Positions 1-20,540 of a stretch of 64,000 bases of DNA are shown here, piece after piece. This stretch comes from Amia ocellicauda (taxonomy: Eukaryota > Chordata > Actinopteri > Amiiformes > Amiidae), in the NCBI RefSeq assembly GCF_036373705.1, contig NC_089850.1, positions 33,962,233-34,026,232 of the forward strand. The letters run 5' to 3'. Position numbers and translations under genes: made by a program. Numbering within the stretch: the stretch's first letter is position 1; every line of letters starts with the position of its first letter. The notes below the pieces were generated by a model. The model made no database searches and was not told the DNA's origin. It saw only the letters and a list, made by a program, of their open reading frames with translations.

Positions 1-745
<745 letters not shown>

Positions 746-749
746 TATA

Positions 750-834
750 CAGCTCTGAAAAAAATTAAGAGACCACTTAACATTGATTTTTGAACTTGGA
801 GTGGTCTCTTATAATATATTTTTTTCCAGAGCTG
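750..834. repeat. 85-bp palindromic MITE-like element
   Basis: Two arms, each a CAGCTCTG-(A)n-TTAAGAGACCACT type sequence, face each other with almost no spacer. The result is a near-perfect hairpin ending in CAGAGCTG. It sits between TA-rich flanks (GTATATATA on both sides), as expected of a Tc1/mariner-derived miniature element with TA target duplications. It has no coding capacity. Confidence 0.7.
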
Positions 835-889
835 TATATATATATATATATATGTATATACATATATATACACACACACATCTTTATAT

Positions 890-1030
890 GTTGTGGTCTG
901 ACAAATCTCAAATTGAACTTTTTGGCCTAAATGCAAAGTGTTATGATTGGCTCAAACCCAACACAGCTCATCACCCATCCCTACTGTGAAGCATGGTGGT
1001 GGTGGCAGCATCATGTTATGGGGATACAAG
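890..1030 (+). mobile_element. Tc1 transposase fragment
   Basis: A short relic encodes LWSDKSQIELFGLNA in one frame and [15 protein letters not shown] in another. These are two neighbouring blocks of a Tc1 transposase, the first-aspartate region and the HGGG block. The DNA between them is deleted or shifted, and neither terminus can be recognised. It is a dead fragment, separate from the element ending near 745. Confidence 0.75.
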
Positions 1031-1224
1031 GGAAAATCTTTTATTTTTCCACAATATATGTTCTGTACAGATGTTCTTACCTTCAATGTAGGAGTCAGAG
1101 GAAACCCCAACAAAGTGTCTGTAAAACAAATAAAGCTTTACTATCATCAGTATGGATTTGTCCCCTCTGCTCTATAATGTATTTGTTATTTAGAATACAG
1201 GGTACAAAAGGGTAAGAAATCTGG

Positions 1225-1932
1225 TGTGTAAAGAATCCACAGAACTACAGTGAATCAATAAAATGTTTATTATGTAATGGTAATAAAATAATAGAGAAAC
1301 AGGTGACAAAGATATGGAAGATGCCCAGACTAGTAGGCTCTGAGCCCCGAGCAAACATAGGTGCGGATATTTATAGGTTGAAACATTGACAACGAACAAA
1401 GTAAAGTCTATATATGTGAATAATTTGGAATAATCAATTAATATGCATGAAATACTGATTAATATGCAAAGCTAACAAATTATATTGGCTACTGAATAAT
1501 AAACTATATAGCTAATGAGTAGATATGTAAAACCCTCTGGTACATTTCAACTGCAACACTTCTGTAACGTTGTGGATGACTCTCAGAAACAACAGGAAGG
1601 TTTGTTATTAATATAGGCATGTTTACCTCATCCCCCAAAAGTCTCAAGGCAAGGGAAATCGGATGTTTTGAGAACTGAGTGTCTCTGACTGCTACAGACG
1701 TCTCAAGACTCAGAAAGAAAGACAGATACATACAGGCCCTTAGCCAAAATGAATTAATTTGGACAAGTTCAATATAGTTGCTGATCAAAATACTATCAAT
1801 TCTTACAGGTTCCAGTTATTTAAAGAAATGTTTCCAAAAACTTGCAAGGACAACAGACAGCTGAGGTTTGTCACAAGATTGGGGATATTAAAAAAAGGAA
1901 CAAAACTAAAAACAAACCATTTTTCTGTAACA
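1225..1932 (-). mobile_element. Possible solo LTR (weak)
   Basis: Read on the - strand, this stretch starts TGTTACAG and ends CTTTACACA. It carries a TATAAATA box and, further on, an AATAAA signal close to the 3' end, in the order expected of an LTR (U3, TATA, R, poly-A signal, U5). No matching target duplication is obvious and the terminal inverted repeat is imperfect. No viral gene is present. It could instead be ordinary intergenic DNA. Confidence 0.3.
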
Positions 1933-2661
1933 TTGTTGGAATGGATTTACAATGGTCTGACAAGGTTTTGATAATGTTTCCACAACTTTGTTACACCGTT
2001 TTCTGGACATAATCATGACCATACAAATTAATGTTTCTGCATCCTTTTACATAAACGAACAAAACAGTAGCCAAATTGCAACATTTTGATACAGTTGCTA
2101 AAACATAATTCTGCCAGCTGGGTAACAGATGCTTCAAGTGCAATTTAACAGGAAAATAGAAATTGTAAGAAGAATAATGCACTATCTTCTCTTATATAGA
2201 ACTTGTGTTAAGGTTACACTTTTAAAGTATTGTAACCTTGCCCCGTGCTATGACATATTTGGCATCCCCTGGTATCCTGCATCACTTATGCATGATTTAT
2301 ATTTAAACTACCTGTAAATTGATGCAAATCATCTACCTTTTTTATGTAATAAAGCATGCACAGTTGGCCGAAAAGTTACATATTTGCAATTTTCCTTCAG
2401 GGAATGCCAAATATGTCATAACCCTGTCAGTAGCATATTGGGGCCTGCAGTATGTGAGCCTCAAGCATCTGAGTCTAAGTAACTGCTATATTTAATTTAC
2501 CATGACTGATACAGGCCACTTTACTTTTTAGTGGATCTGATGAATGTTCCAAATGTGTGAAACTGATAAAGCTGAAGTTGTAGACGGTGGTATGCAGGCA
2601 GGATGTGATGATGTGATCAACTTCACCCATGTGCAATTAACCTGGCTAATGAGTGGACAAT

Positions 2662-2796
2662 GGGCCGGATTAAATCAAAACTTTGACCCACCCGCTAATA
2701 GAAAACTACAGAACTGTACTCAGTTGCGGCTTCATATGATGTACAGGTTTGTAGTTTGCTATTAGCGGGGGGTCAAATTTTGATTTAATCCGACCC
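2662..2796. repeat. 135-bp inverted-repeat MITE
   Basis: The left arm starts GGGCCGGATTAAATC and runs through GACCC, CCGCTAATAG and AAACTACA. The right arm is its inverse: TGTAGTTTGCTATTAG, CGGGGGGTC, then GATTTAATCCGACCC. The arms are about 45 bp each around a short spacer. No transposase is present, so this is a non-autonomous foldback element of unassigned superfamily. Confidence 0.7.
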
Positions 2797-2799
2797 AAG

Positions 2800-4790
2800 G
2801 ACTGGAATCAGCAGCGCGACTGGGTGGAGTGGTTTGTGCTGTGTGGAGTATTGGAGGAGCCCAAGAAGGGATGGTGTTTCTAAATGTAATACAAAGAGAA
2901 ACTGTGTTTATAGCTCCCTGTAGACTTGTCAATCACCCCAGGGAGGCAGGGCTGTTTCTCGCCTTTTGGGGGCCCTCTGCTGGTTTTGATTTGCCCCCCG
3001 CTCCCTTACTTTTTCCCAATCCATTTCTACAACGACATAGGTTTAGTGGTTTACAAATGCTTTCCCCAGGCTTAGTCATAGTCAGCAACACCCCATATAA
3101 ATAATAATAAAACCTAAATAAAACCTTACAACCATTAGAGAAATATGACACAAACCAACGATAGATTCCGATTCAAATGAACGGTCCTACCTTATCGGTA
3201 GGAGGGTTGCGTCTGTTTCCACAATGCGCAACGTAGCGGGATGCGGTTAATTGCTGTTAATGCAGAGAAGCCGCTGCTTGTTAAGCCCAGTTTTAAATGA
3301 ACTTCGTCATATTTCCGACTTTTATGTTTCGCTGGATGCTCCGCTGCTGCCCATAAGCTTGTATTGGACTCTTTTCTCCCAAAACGATCAATTTGTCACT
3401 TCTTTTTAAGCACGTTACTGATGCGTTTCACTGTTGGAGAAACTACACAACGTATAATAACATAATATATAATATAAATACGTATAATAATAATAATAAT
3501 AATAATTGATTTAGAAGCGCCTTTCATGATACCCAAATACATTGTACAAAACACGTCTGACGTCAGTTGCTTTGGAACAGAGTAGAACGTTAAGCAAAAG
3601 CTGTCTGAGTTCATTTCTGTGTTATTTTACAATATAATATGTTTAATATAGATATATTTTAAATATCTACACTTTTTTTTTTTTTTTTACTGTAACTAGC
3701 TAGAGCCTCCGCGCCCCACAGTTTAGTTTGAGCTCAAATCTCATTTGCTGATTAACGTACTAGATCATTTGCTAACTTGAGCATTGATGTTGCAGAACTA
3801 ATTAGCACTCTAGCATAGATGTAATAAAATATAGATATAATAAAACGCTATTTGGTGTCAGGTAAGGTGAACTTGGACTGACTGAAAAAAAAAAAACATG
3901 CAGCCAGACAGCTGGTTTAGCTACACATTTAATGTCATCGTCATTAAAACAGTTACTTAGCTACTGTGCAAGCAAGCTGCTGAGCTACTGTACAGGAATA
4001 AAAATGAAACATAACTAGATAATGTTGCACTACCTTTCTCTTGTGCTTGTTTTGCCAGATTGTTATGTTCTTTAAATAGTACATTTATTATATTTGTTTA
4101 ATTAATAAAGAAGAAACATGCACCCAAGACATTAGAAAATCAAAAACATGTATTGCTACCCAAAACGATTGAAACAGTAAAAAAAATAAACATTTATTTT
4201 TGTATTTTATTATATTTATATATATTATATATATATATATATGATCACAAGTTATCTGTCTTTGTAACTAAATAACTCTCTGGGATGTGAACCTAGTTTC
4301 CCAGAATACCCAGTTGTACAATACAGGTAATGATTAATTAATCCACATCAATGGACCTTTAACCATCCCTTATTTTACTTGCATCTTGTTTGCATACAAA
4401 TACACAACTATTAACCATTTTAACCATTCTGTCTTCTTCATGCAAATAACAATCTAAGCTACAAACACAACAGAAGATTTGAAGAGACAGGACATAGCTG
4501 ATCTACTTGACAGACTTCAAGAAACAAGTATTTACTTTTCATTTACTACAACTAGTACTGTTGTTAATGCTACTTTTAATAATAACAATTTTATTTTAAA
4601 ATTCTTAATTGAGCAATTATATTTTAAAATTAAAATGATGACATTAGGATTTAAGAGGTTCTTTGGAGAGTTTACAAAATCCTGATCATAGTACATAGTA
4701 TACCAGAATTACCACAGAAATGTACCTCTGAAGATAATTGGTGTGTTGAATATGTGGTAGTCACTTGCTTAAATTAAGTTTGTCTTAGCA
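2800..4790. other. Intergenic, no gene recognised
   Basis: No convincing exon, RNA gene or transposase is visible. The stretch holds an (AAT)n run near 3490, a poly-T near 3670 and a TA run near 4225. It forms the upstream flank of the sulfotransferase gene. Confidence 0.6.
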
Positions 4791-4798
4791 GAGCAGTG

Positions 4799-4806
4799 TA
4801 TATAAA
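4799..4806 (+). promoter_or_regulatory. TATA box candidate of the sulfotransferase gene
   Basis: TATATAAA lies 51 bp upstream of the chosen ATG at 4857. That would place transcription initiation near 4830, with a short 5' UTR. A YAG acceptor-like CAG also precedes the ATG, so an upstream non-coding exon is the alternative. Confidence 0.4.
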
Positions 4807-4856
4807 CAATGTTTTTTCATGCATATGGTATTTTCAACAGGGCTTTGGTTTCAGTA

Positions 4857-12790
<7,934 letters not shown>

Positions 12791-12846
12791 ACTGGTATCT
12801 TTGAACTAATAAAATCAAATATGTGCCATGGATAAGGGTGTCTGCT

Positions 12847-12850
12847 AATA

Positions 12851-12892
<42 letters not shown>
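12847..12892. repeat. (AAT)n microsatellite
   Basis: A pure run of about fifteen AAT/ATA triplets just beyond the right end of duplication unit A. The matching position in unit B lacks it. Confidence 0.95.
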
Positions 12893-12894
<2 letters not shown>

Positions 12895-13404
12895 CAAATC
12901 ATGCATTACATCCATCATCTGAAAGCTAAATTGTCATTGTCAAGGCAGTATATCATATTTATTCCACTGTGCTTGGAAAAGGGCTCTGGAGAAGGACATG
13001 AATACATCATGAAATATTAGGGAAATTGCTGGTATTCTGAAGGGCTTGCCAGTATCTTAACCAGTATAAACAGGATACAATGCATTACACTGAACTGTTG
13101 CTTAACATTCCCCTTGATGTGGCTGAATACTGCTGGGGATGAGTAGGAGTCAACCAAGGTTTCATTATCTTGGTCACAACAATGATTAATGTGGGTTACC
13201 AAGTGCCTGCAAGCTCACAGTGCTGTCAGTGAGAGCTGCATCGGTACTCCTACAATATAGACTATAGACTCACAGTATGCAAATAAGCCGAAGGCTGGGC
13301 AATGTATGTTCTGGAGGAAATGCATTAGTTGTGGGCATACAGTATCTCCTCTGTTAGTGGAGAAGTAGCCAAGTGCATGGATTCTAAAAAAAAGTGGTAA
13401 CACA

Positions 13405-13640
13405 CATAAGAACATAAGGAAATTTACAAATGAGAGCAGGTCATTAGACCCATCGTGCTGGTTTGGTCTCCATTTGGTCTCTCAACCACATCGCTGGGGA
13501 GTTTGTTACAGATTGTAATGACAGCCTGGTCTCTGGGGTTTAATGATCCATGGCTGTAGGTGCAGCAGCAGGTCAGAAAAACGATGTGGTGACATACAAC
13601 AGTATTTAAAATGCATCTCCTCATCCATGAAACACATTTG
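13405..13640. repeat. Dispersed repeat, SINE/LINE-tail-like
   Basis: The segment starts ACATAAGAACATAAGGAAAT and contains the string CTGGGGAGTTTGTTACAGA. I recognise this as a diverged copy of a common interspersed repeat of ray-finned fish genomes. It has no coding capacity, and the family name is uncertain. Confidence 0.45.
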
Positions 13641-13899
13641 TCGCACCAACAGGCTGTACTGGCCTGAACATGTGCAGAGGTCTCATATAACTATGGGGCA
13701 CTGTTTGTGTCATTCATAATTTTGTGTATTTTCTCCCTCGAAATGCACATTTTGTGCATATATGTCACGAGTGGTGCGTGACGGCATTCACTAATTGGGT
13801 TGAATTATCACTGATTGATTTGAATATTTTCCCGACGATCTCCCACTCCGGCAAGTGACGGGGGGGTCTCCGTGGCACTGGATATCCGCCTCTCCCCGA

Positions 13900-14140
13900 G
13901 CCCCTCCGTCTCCCCAGGGTTGTAGTGCTGGAGACAGCTTTGCCTCCCGCGCTTGCATCTCCGCCTGCACCCGCTGCTGCGTACGCAGACCCAGAGCTTG
14001 AGGCGGAGCTCACGGAGGAGGAGCTGGTCTCCCCCACCTCTCCTCCTCCGTTGAGTGTGGACATCCCTCCTGCTCCTACGGGACAGTACTGGGAGTTCTG
14101 GGCGGTGTCTCTCCAGCTCCCCTGGCCCTCTGACCTGCCG
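13900..14140 (+). mobile_element. DIRS-like retrotransposon fragment (gag-like)
   Basis: A GC-rich island in AT-rich DNA encodes an acidic, proline-rich peptide (ELEAELTEEELVSPTSPPPL) that resembles the gag-like reading frames at 15.4 kb and, on the other strand, at 50.5 kb. Its last 86 bases recur almost exactly at 15530-15615. The fragment is cut off where LINE-like sequence begins near 14140. Confidence 0.55.
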
Positions 14141-15172
14141 GTTTATCTGGGCTAACGCTACGCATGTTTGCCTCACAAATACGCAGAAAGATGTCTCCTG
14201 GATGGCTGTGAGTCAGTGTCTCCCCACCCGAGTGTTCATGCACAGAAGGGGCCTAGCCCCTTATGACATCTGCCCCTACAAGGGTTGCCTGGAGAAGGAG
14301 ACCGAGGCTCATATCTTTAGGGATTGCCCCTCCGCTTGCAGGGTCTGGCTCCTCTTTTCTCCGTTCCTCCACAGGTTTGCCGTTCCTGTGCGGGCGACCG
14401 CCCAGCAGATCCTATATGGTCCAGCCAGGGGATTGACATCTCCCACCCTGAGGTGCTGGTGGCGTGTCGTCTGCGCAGTGAAACAGGCCCTGTGGGAGGG
14501 ACAGAACATCTATCTGTTTAACAAGCAGGAGCTGGACCCAATTGTCATCGCGCGGAGGGGCATGGTACTTATTAGGGACTACGTCAATCTGGAGGTCCAT
14601 CAGAGGGGCAAGGAGGAAGCCTTTAAGAACTGGCAGATACAAGATCTGGGGGAGCTCAGGATCCCGTGATGGGACCCACCTCTGGGGACGGTCATCTCCC
14701 CCTGGTGGAGCCCGAGTCCAAGATCTTTTAACCCTTTTATGAATGATTGCTTTTTAAAATGAATTTTAAAAATCGAAGTTTAACTGTTTTTAAAGATTGA
14801 GTTGTTTTTAAAAGCACTTGTTTTGTTTGTTTGTTTTTGGTTGTTATGTTCTATTTTTTTGTCAAATACATTGACCGTTTGGATTTAATTTTAAATGCAT
14901 CGGACTGTTTTGGTTTGTTTTTTATTTTTTCGTTTTATTTGTTTTTTGCTTTGTCCGGTGCATTTTCAGTTATTTTCAATGTATTTGAAACCTTTGTTGG
15001 TAGCAGTTTGCTTTAATCACGTTTGTTTTATTGTTTTGTGCACTTGTTTATTTGAAGTTCATGAATTTTAAGAATTGATTTTAAATTTTAATCATGAGTA
15101 TTAAAATTTGTTTGAATGTTTTTATTCTTGAAATGTAAAATACTTACACCAATAAAACAGTATTTTACTAAG
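14141..15172 (+). mobile_element. L1-like (Tx1-type) LINE, 5'-truncated 3' end
   Basis: The frame at 14055-14669 encodes from about residue 33 the carboxyl end of a non-LTR reverse transcriptase protein. It shows a CPYKGC...ETEAHIFRDCPSACRVW zinc-knuckle (zf-RVT type) followed by an Arg/Lys-rich tail and a stop at 14669. A T-rich 3' UTR follows and ends with AATAAAACAG near 15160. The reverse transcriptase domain itself is missing, as is usual for a 5'-truncated insertion. It sits between two pieces of DIRS-like sequence and probably inserted into one of them. Confidence 0.7.
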
Positions 15173-15174
15173 AT

Positions 15175-16480
15175 GCCTGAGGTGCGTGCCACTACAGCCG
15201 CACGTGCCCCCAGGCGTGCATGTGAACAACAGGGAAGAGCGGCGGAGTGACGTCCACAGGCTCCCTCCCCCTCTTCCGAGTCGTCGCTTGCCTCCTCCCC
15301 ACCGCGCCGTCAGCAACGGAGGTCAGGCTCCTCAGACAGGGAGCGCAATCTATGTTCTAAACAGAAGAATGGACCAGATCTCCGCAGGCAGCGCAACAGG
15401 TGCCCCCCCCCACACTATGATGCTCCATCGCTGGTTCACACCGCGCCACTGGAGTCTGAGGGGAGTCTATCTGCCCCATCTCAGGATGAGAGCAGTAAAC
15501 AGGCCATCTGGGAGGAGAACTGCCTCTGTTGAGTGTGGACATCCCTCCTGCTCCTACGGGACAGTACTGGGAGTTCTGGGCGGTGTCTCTCTAGCTCCCC
15601 TGACCCTCTGACAATGCCCCGCCTTGCTCAAGGTTTGAGAGAGGTCAGCACTCACAGCGGCTCGCACAGGCCCTCACGCTGCATCCTGACCTCCTCGACG
15701 AACTGAGGGCCACCTGGCACCATCTAGCAACAGCCCCCGCCCTAGCTAGGAGAGGGGAGGCTTATGCCAGGACCCATGGTGTGGCGGAAGCGGGCTTGGT
15801 GAGTTTCCCCCGGGTAAACTCCACCATAGCCGTGCTCATCTCCCTACCTTCGCTGTCCGCAGAGCCACGCGACCTGGCCTGCCCCAATAGGCAGTGTCGC
15901 GTGACGGAGACACTGCTCCGGAGGGCGTATGAGGCTGGGTTGCAAGTGGCCCACCTCCTCCATCACCCGAGCCCCGTCCCTGAGGTGTTCCAGTAGCCTC
16001 TGGCCCACCCTTACACCCCCCAGCAATTCTCAAATTGGCAACTCCACACCCAAGATTTGGGTGCTCCAAATTATATCAGTTGGCTACTTCCATGGTGTGG
16101 ACACGAGTGAAGGACCCATTGCAGTGTGCGGAGCAATCTACGAAGTGCCCCTGCCGGGGCAGCACGAGGGATTCTATTCCCCATATTTCCTTGTGCCCAA
16201 GAAAGATGGCAGTTTCCGCCCCATCTTAAATCTGAGGCCCCTGAACCACCACCTCAAGGTGTTGCGCTTCAAGATGCACAACCGGCGCAACATGTCCCAG
16301 GCCATTGTGGTGACTGGTTCACCACGGTGGATCTGAAAATCCGTATTTTAACATCCCCATTGTGCAGGCGCACAGGAAGTTTTTGTCCAGTTCTACAGGC
16401 TGGATGTGACGGGACCAGTCCCTTCCATTGGGAATCTAGTGTTGGCTGCAGCCGAGCCCCAGTAGCCCATGGCTCCTGAT
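15175..16480 (+). mobile_element. DIRS-like retrotransposon fragment with gag and RT remnants
   Basis: The left part (15186-15620) carries a proline/arginine-rich gag-like frame including RRMDQISAG. The right part holds the start of a reverse transcriptase: GFYSPYFLVPKKDGSFRPIL then LRPLNHHLK (about 16165-16260), then WFTTVDLK followed by a frameshift near 16335. That RT start and FTTVDLK block are typical of DIRS/Ty3-type enzymes. The catalytic YxDD part, RNase H and tyrosine recombinase are not present. Several stops and frameshifts show it is inactive. The continuation to about 16800 is unassigned. Confidence 0.65.
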
Positions 16481-16849
16481 TTCCTCTCCCAGTCTGCCCC
16501 TGTTAAGTGCATCCTGATGGAGCTATATGAACCATGCCTTTCCCTTCCATAGGACTATGCCTTCCAGTTGAGCACCCACGCGAGCTACTCCTGGACTTGC
16601 TGACAGCCTGTCAATGTGTTCCCAGGGTCTTTCATGCGACCTCCATGTACATTGCCTTACAAAGCCACCCTGTATATAGTTAGTTCATTATTGTATTGTG
16701 TTGCAGTAGTTCATGCGTCTGGCTTGTACCCCACTATGTATATATAGGGAGATCAAACATTCCCTAACAGTGTAGAAGCTCTCTGTAAAGAGGATAAAAG
16801 CATTTAAGTGCGTCGGTTTCAAATTATTATTATGACAAAATAAAAAAAA

Positions 16850-17960
16850 TCAGATGCAAATACTACATAGATTAGTAAAAATGAACACATCACATACAGT
16901 AAACATAACGCTGTGTGTCTAAATTAAAGTATTTTCCTCTGTGAAAAGCCATCTTGTCCTGATTAACAGGGAGCAGCGCCTCTGAGGGTGCAGCGGCGAG
17001 GAGGCAGCACCAAGATTTTCGGTTCCTCACCTTCTTTAAAAGCTCAAGCCCAAATGGTGGTTTCACGCACACCTCTAATGAAGGTGTCATTTGATAGGTT
17101 ACATCCCCACTAATAGCAGGTTAACAGGTGTTTTGTACCCAAAGTCAGGAAGTTAGAAAAAAATTAGTTATATATGCAGCATTTTACGTTTGGTGATGGG
17201 GAGCTGGCTGCTATATTCTCAGATCATTCACATAAACAATAATAACACATGATATATCATGAATTAAACATTTTATTTTAGGTAATATGATAGTATAAAT
17301 CGTAAAATCAATTGCGTTTTTGCATTTGCATTGGAAAAACTAAAACAAGTGTTTTCCAAATTGGCAGAGGGACACAGAAGCTGAAAGAACACCTGATCAG
17401 GTTACAACTCTGCTCATCCATTCCTTTTATGCGATTATAATCTAAATAGTTTGGATATACTGTACATAGTCTGATATATTATTTTCTTACATGTGCTTCA
17501 CGTAAAATGATCCCTGGTGTTTCTAAATCGCAGTATATATTTTTCTTGGTATTACAAATCTTATCACCCAGATTTGTATATAGCGAAGTAAAACAGTGAA
17601 GTGACGGGCGGCTCTGACAGTGGACTGCAGGAGGATCAGCGTCTCGCTCTGCCTCTACATTCCACTCTGAACGGCTGCGTGGAGCTGTGTTTCTGTGCCG
17701 TTTCTCGCCAAACAGTGGACTCGCACCATTTGACAATATTTTGGGGTGTAGTTCACACAAATTGATAAAACTGTATCAACTATCCAACCCAAGCATGACA
17801 AGGGTCTTTTACTATGATAAATGTGGTAGTTATTTAAACGTTTTAAAACATTTTATTAATGACACTAGGTAAAGAAAATCAAAGATGGCGGATTTGATAA
17901 AATACCTGTTTTTGGTGCATAAAAAAACATACTAGGGGTAAAGTCACAATTTAGCTTTTT
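16850..17960. other. Intergenic, no gene recognised
   Basis: No transposase, exon or RNA gene could be supported here. The open frames are short and lack recognisable motifs. The stretch ends in a TA microsatellite (about 17968-18000) that carries the next Tc1 element. Confidence 0.55.
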
Positions 17961-17966
17961 TGGTAT

Positions 17967-18000
<34 letters not shown>

Positions 18001-18004
<4 letters not shown>

Positions 18005-19219
18005 TCACCTAAAGGATTATTAGGAACACCATACTAATACTGTGTTTGACCCCCTTTCGCCTTCAGAACTGCCTTAATTCTACGTGGCATTGATTCAACA
18101 AGGTGCTGAAAGCATTCTTTAGAAATGTTGGCCCATATTGATAGGATAGCATCTTGCAGTTGATGGAGATTTGTGGGATGCACATCCAGGGCACGAAGCT
18201 CCCGTTCCACCACATCCCAAAGATGCTCTATTGGGTTGAGATCTGGTGACTGTGGGGGCCAGTTTAGTACAGTGAACTCATTGTCATGTTCAAGAAACCA
18301 ATTTGAAATGATTCGACCTTTGTGACATGGTGCATTATCCTACTGGAAGTAGCCATCAGAGGATGGGTACATGGTGGTCATAAAGGGATGGACATGGTCA
18401 GAAACAATGCTCAGGTAGGCCGTGGCATTTAAACGATGCCCAATTGGCACTAAGGGGCCTAAAGTGTGCCAAGAAAACATCCCCCACACCATTACACCAC
18501 CACCACCAGCCTGCACAGTGGTAACAAGGCATGATGGATCCATATTCTCATTCTGTTTACACCAAATTCTGACTCTACCATCTGAAAATCTCAACAGAAA
18601 CCGAGACTCATCAGACCAGGCAACATTTTTCCAGTCTTCAACTGTCCAATTTTGGTGAGCTTGTGCAAATTGTAGCCTCTTTTTCCTATTTGTAGTGGAG
18701 ATGAGTGGTACCCGGTGGGGTCTTCTGCTGTTATAGCCCATCTGCCTCAAGGTTGTACGTGTTGTGGCTTCACAAATGCTTTGCTGCATACCTCGGTTGT
18801 AACGAGTGGTTATTTCAGTCAAAGTTGCTCTTCTATCAGCTTGAATCAGTCGGCCCATTCTCCTCTGACCTCTAGCATCAACAAGGCATTTTCGCCCACA
18901 GGACTGCCGCATACTGGATGTTTTTCCCTTTTCACACCATTCTTTGTAAACCCTAGAAATGGTTGTGCGTGAAAATCCCAGTAACTGAGCAGATTGTGAA
19001 ATACTCAGACCGGCCCGTCTGGCACCAACAACCATGCCACGCTCAAAATTGCTTAAATCACCTTTCTTTCCCATTCAGACATTCAGTTTGGAGTTCAGGA
19101 GATTGTCTTGAGCAGGACCACACCCCTAAATGCATTGAAGCAACTGCCATGTGATTGGTTGGTTAGATAATTGCATTAATGAGAAATTGAACAGGTGTTC
19201 CTAATAATCCTTTAGGTGA

Positions 19220-19223
<4 letters not shown>
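18001..19223 (-). mobile_element. Tc1/mariner element, DD36E family, copy 1 (inactivated)
   Basis: This full-length 1223-bp element is bounded by 30-bp inverted termini starting ACACTCACCTAAAGG and ends in TA-repeat DNA on both sides. It is the same length as, and nearly identical to, the element at 61562-62784. The transposase frame starts at 19074 and would end near 18034. A CAG-to-TAG change at 18340-18342, just before the second catalytic aspartate, stops it after 244 codons. A one-codon insertion (ITT for IT) and a one-glycine loss also separate the copies. Confidence 0.93.
18034..19074 (-). pseudogene. Tc1/mariner transposase with premature stop
   Basis: The protein begins MGKKGDLSNFERGMVVG and keeps the paired helix-turn-helix DNA-binding region and the first catalytic aspartate (AWSDESRF). 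Translation stops at the TAG at 18340-18342, and in the intact relative that codon is the second Q of YFQQDNAPCH. The remaining downstream codons, with the second aspartate and the glutamate, are still present but unread. The product would lack two of the three metal-binding residues. Confidence 0.92.
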
Positions 19224-19275
<52 letters not shown>

Positions 19276-20540
19276 TTTTTAATTGATCGACCACCCTAGT
19301 ATATATAACATGTAAACAGCAGGACTGTGGCTCCGTTCTAGTTTGTGTAGACTGGAGCTCACTCACTGTGTATATAGTTCCTTGGTCAGCAGGTCTGTGG
19401 CCCGCACTGGCTGTGTGCCATAGAGCAAGAGACCGCTGGTGCTGTCCTCAGCGGTAAGCAATTGAGTGGGCTCTCATGTTCCGCTATGCACATAGTTCAT
19501 TTGTCAGCACAGTAGAGCTAATGTTGCCCTGCGTTAGCTGGTCTAGTCAGCAGGCGTCAACTGCTCCTGTGTTCCGCGGGTGGTGCTTGAGTTCATTCCT
19601 GCATCCTGTGTGTATATAGTTCGTTTGTACGACATTTTATGTTGTCTGCACAGTGGAGCTCTCCACTCTACTGTTCAGCTGAGTAGGATGCTCCTGTACT
19701 GTGCAGAAGAAGCATGAATGTTCCTGCTGCCATGCTATACGTATTGTTGGTTTTTAGTTTGGCTACTCTGTTGACTAGCCTGCTGTGTATTATGTTGTTT
19801 ATCAGTGGGTCTGTGGCCCCGCTTCTGTTGGATCAGCAGTCGACTGCCATGATAATGCGCAGAGACTGCACAAGTTGCTTGATTGCACATGCCAAATATT
19901 GTGCAAGTAGATTACAGCCTCGCTCCTAGCTGCACTAGTAGAGCAGCCAGCCTTGCTATTGTAGGCAGGTGGAAGGTGGAAGAATTAACCTCTGTAGCCC
20001 CGCTTTGTATATGCTGATTCTAGACCATTCCTGGTAAGAGCGTGACTGCGATCCTCGCTCCTGGGTGGCCCAGGTGTGGTCCTACAGGGCCCCTAGGATT
20101 ACTGTTTGGAGTTGTGTTGCCGAGGCCCCCTAGCGGTCGCCTCGGGGCAGGCTCCCTTATCAGCTTGTCGTCTCCTGGCTTGCGACGGTTTTGTTATACA
20201 GTAACCCCCCTCCTTGGGCAATGATTCCGACTTGAAAGATAATGATAGGTTGCGAGTTCTGGCTCCCGTTAAAAGAGGACGAACCTGCGCTGACATCACA
20301 TTTTATAGAACAGGAAGTGGGAAGGGACCTGTTCTGAGTGACGTGCACAGGGGCCAATGGCAGCTTTGATAGAGAAGTTTTCAACTGGATTCTTATGGAA
20401 GTGCGCAGAAACCCCTCCCCTTGGGTAGTGCTCCCTTTTTCAGATAACCGGGGATGCATTCGCAACCTATTCTTTTTTTTCAATAAACATTTGATTGAAT
20501 TTATTAGCAACCCTTGTTTTAGCCAGATACGTCCTCATTG
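19224..20540 (+). mobile_element. DIRS-like element terminal region (solo)
   Basis: After a TA run and poly-T, this stretch contains repeated 'TATATAGTTC' blocks. It ends with a terminus that includes CAGGAAGTGGGAAGGGACCT, TGGCAGCTTTGATAGAG and a CCCCTCCCC...GGGTAGTGCT segment. The same sequences appear reversed at 49.2-50.4 kb and again forward at 52.85-53.0 kb. No coding remnant is attached, so it looks like an isolated terminus. It abuts the left end of duplication unit B at about 20540. Confidence 0.6.

Noticed and set aside
13765-14176. Minus-strand frames of 99 and 122 aa rich in Ser, Gly and Arg
   Set aside because: They are antisense to the DIRS-like gag fragment and composed of low-complexity codons.
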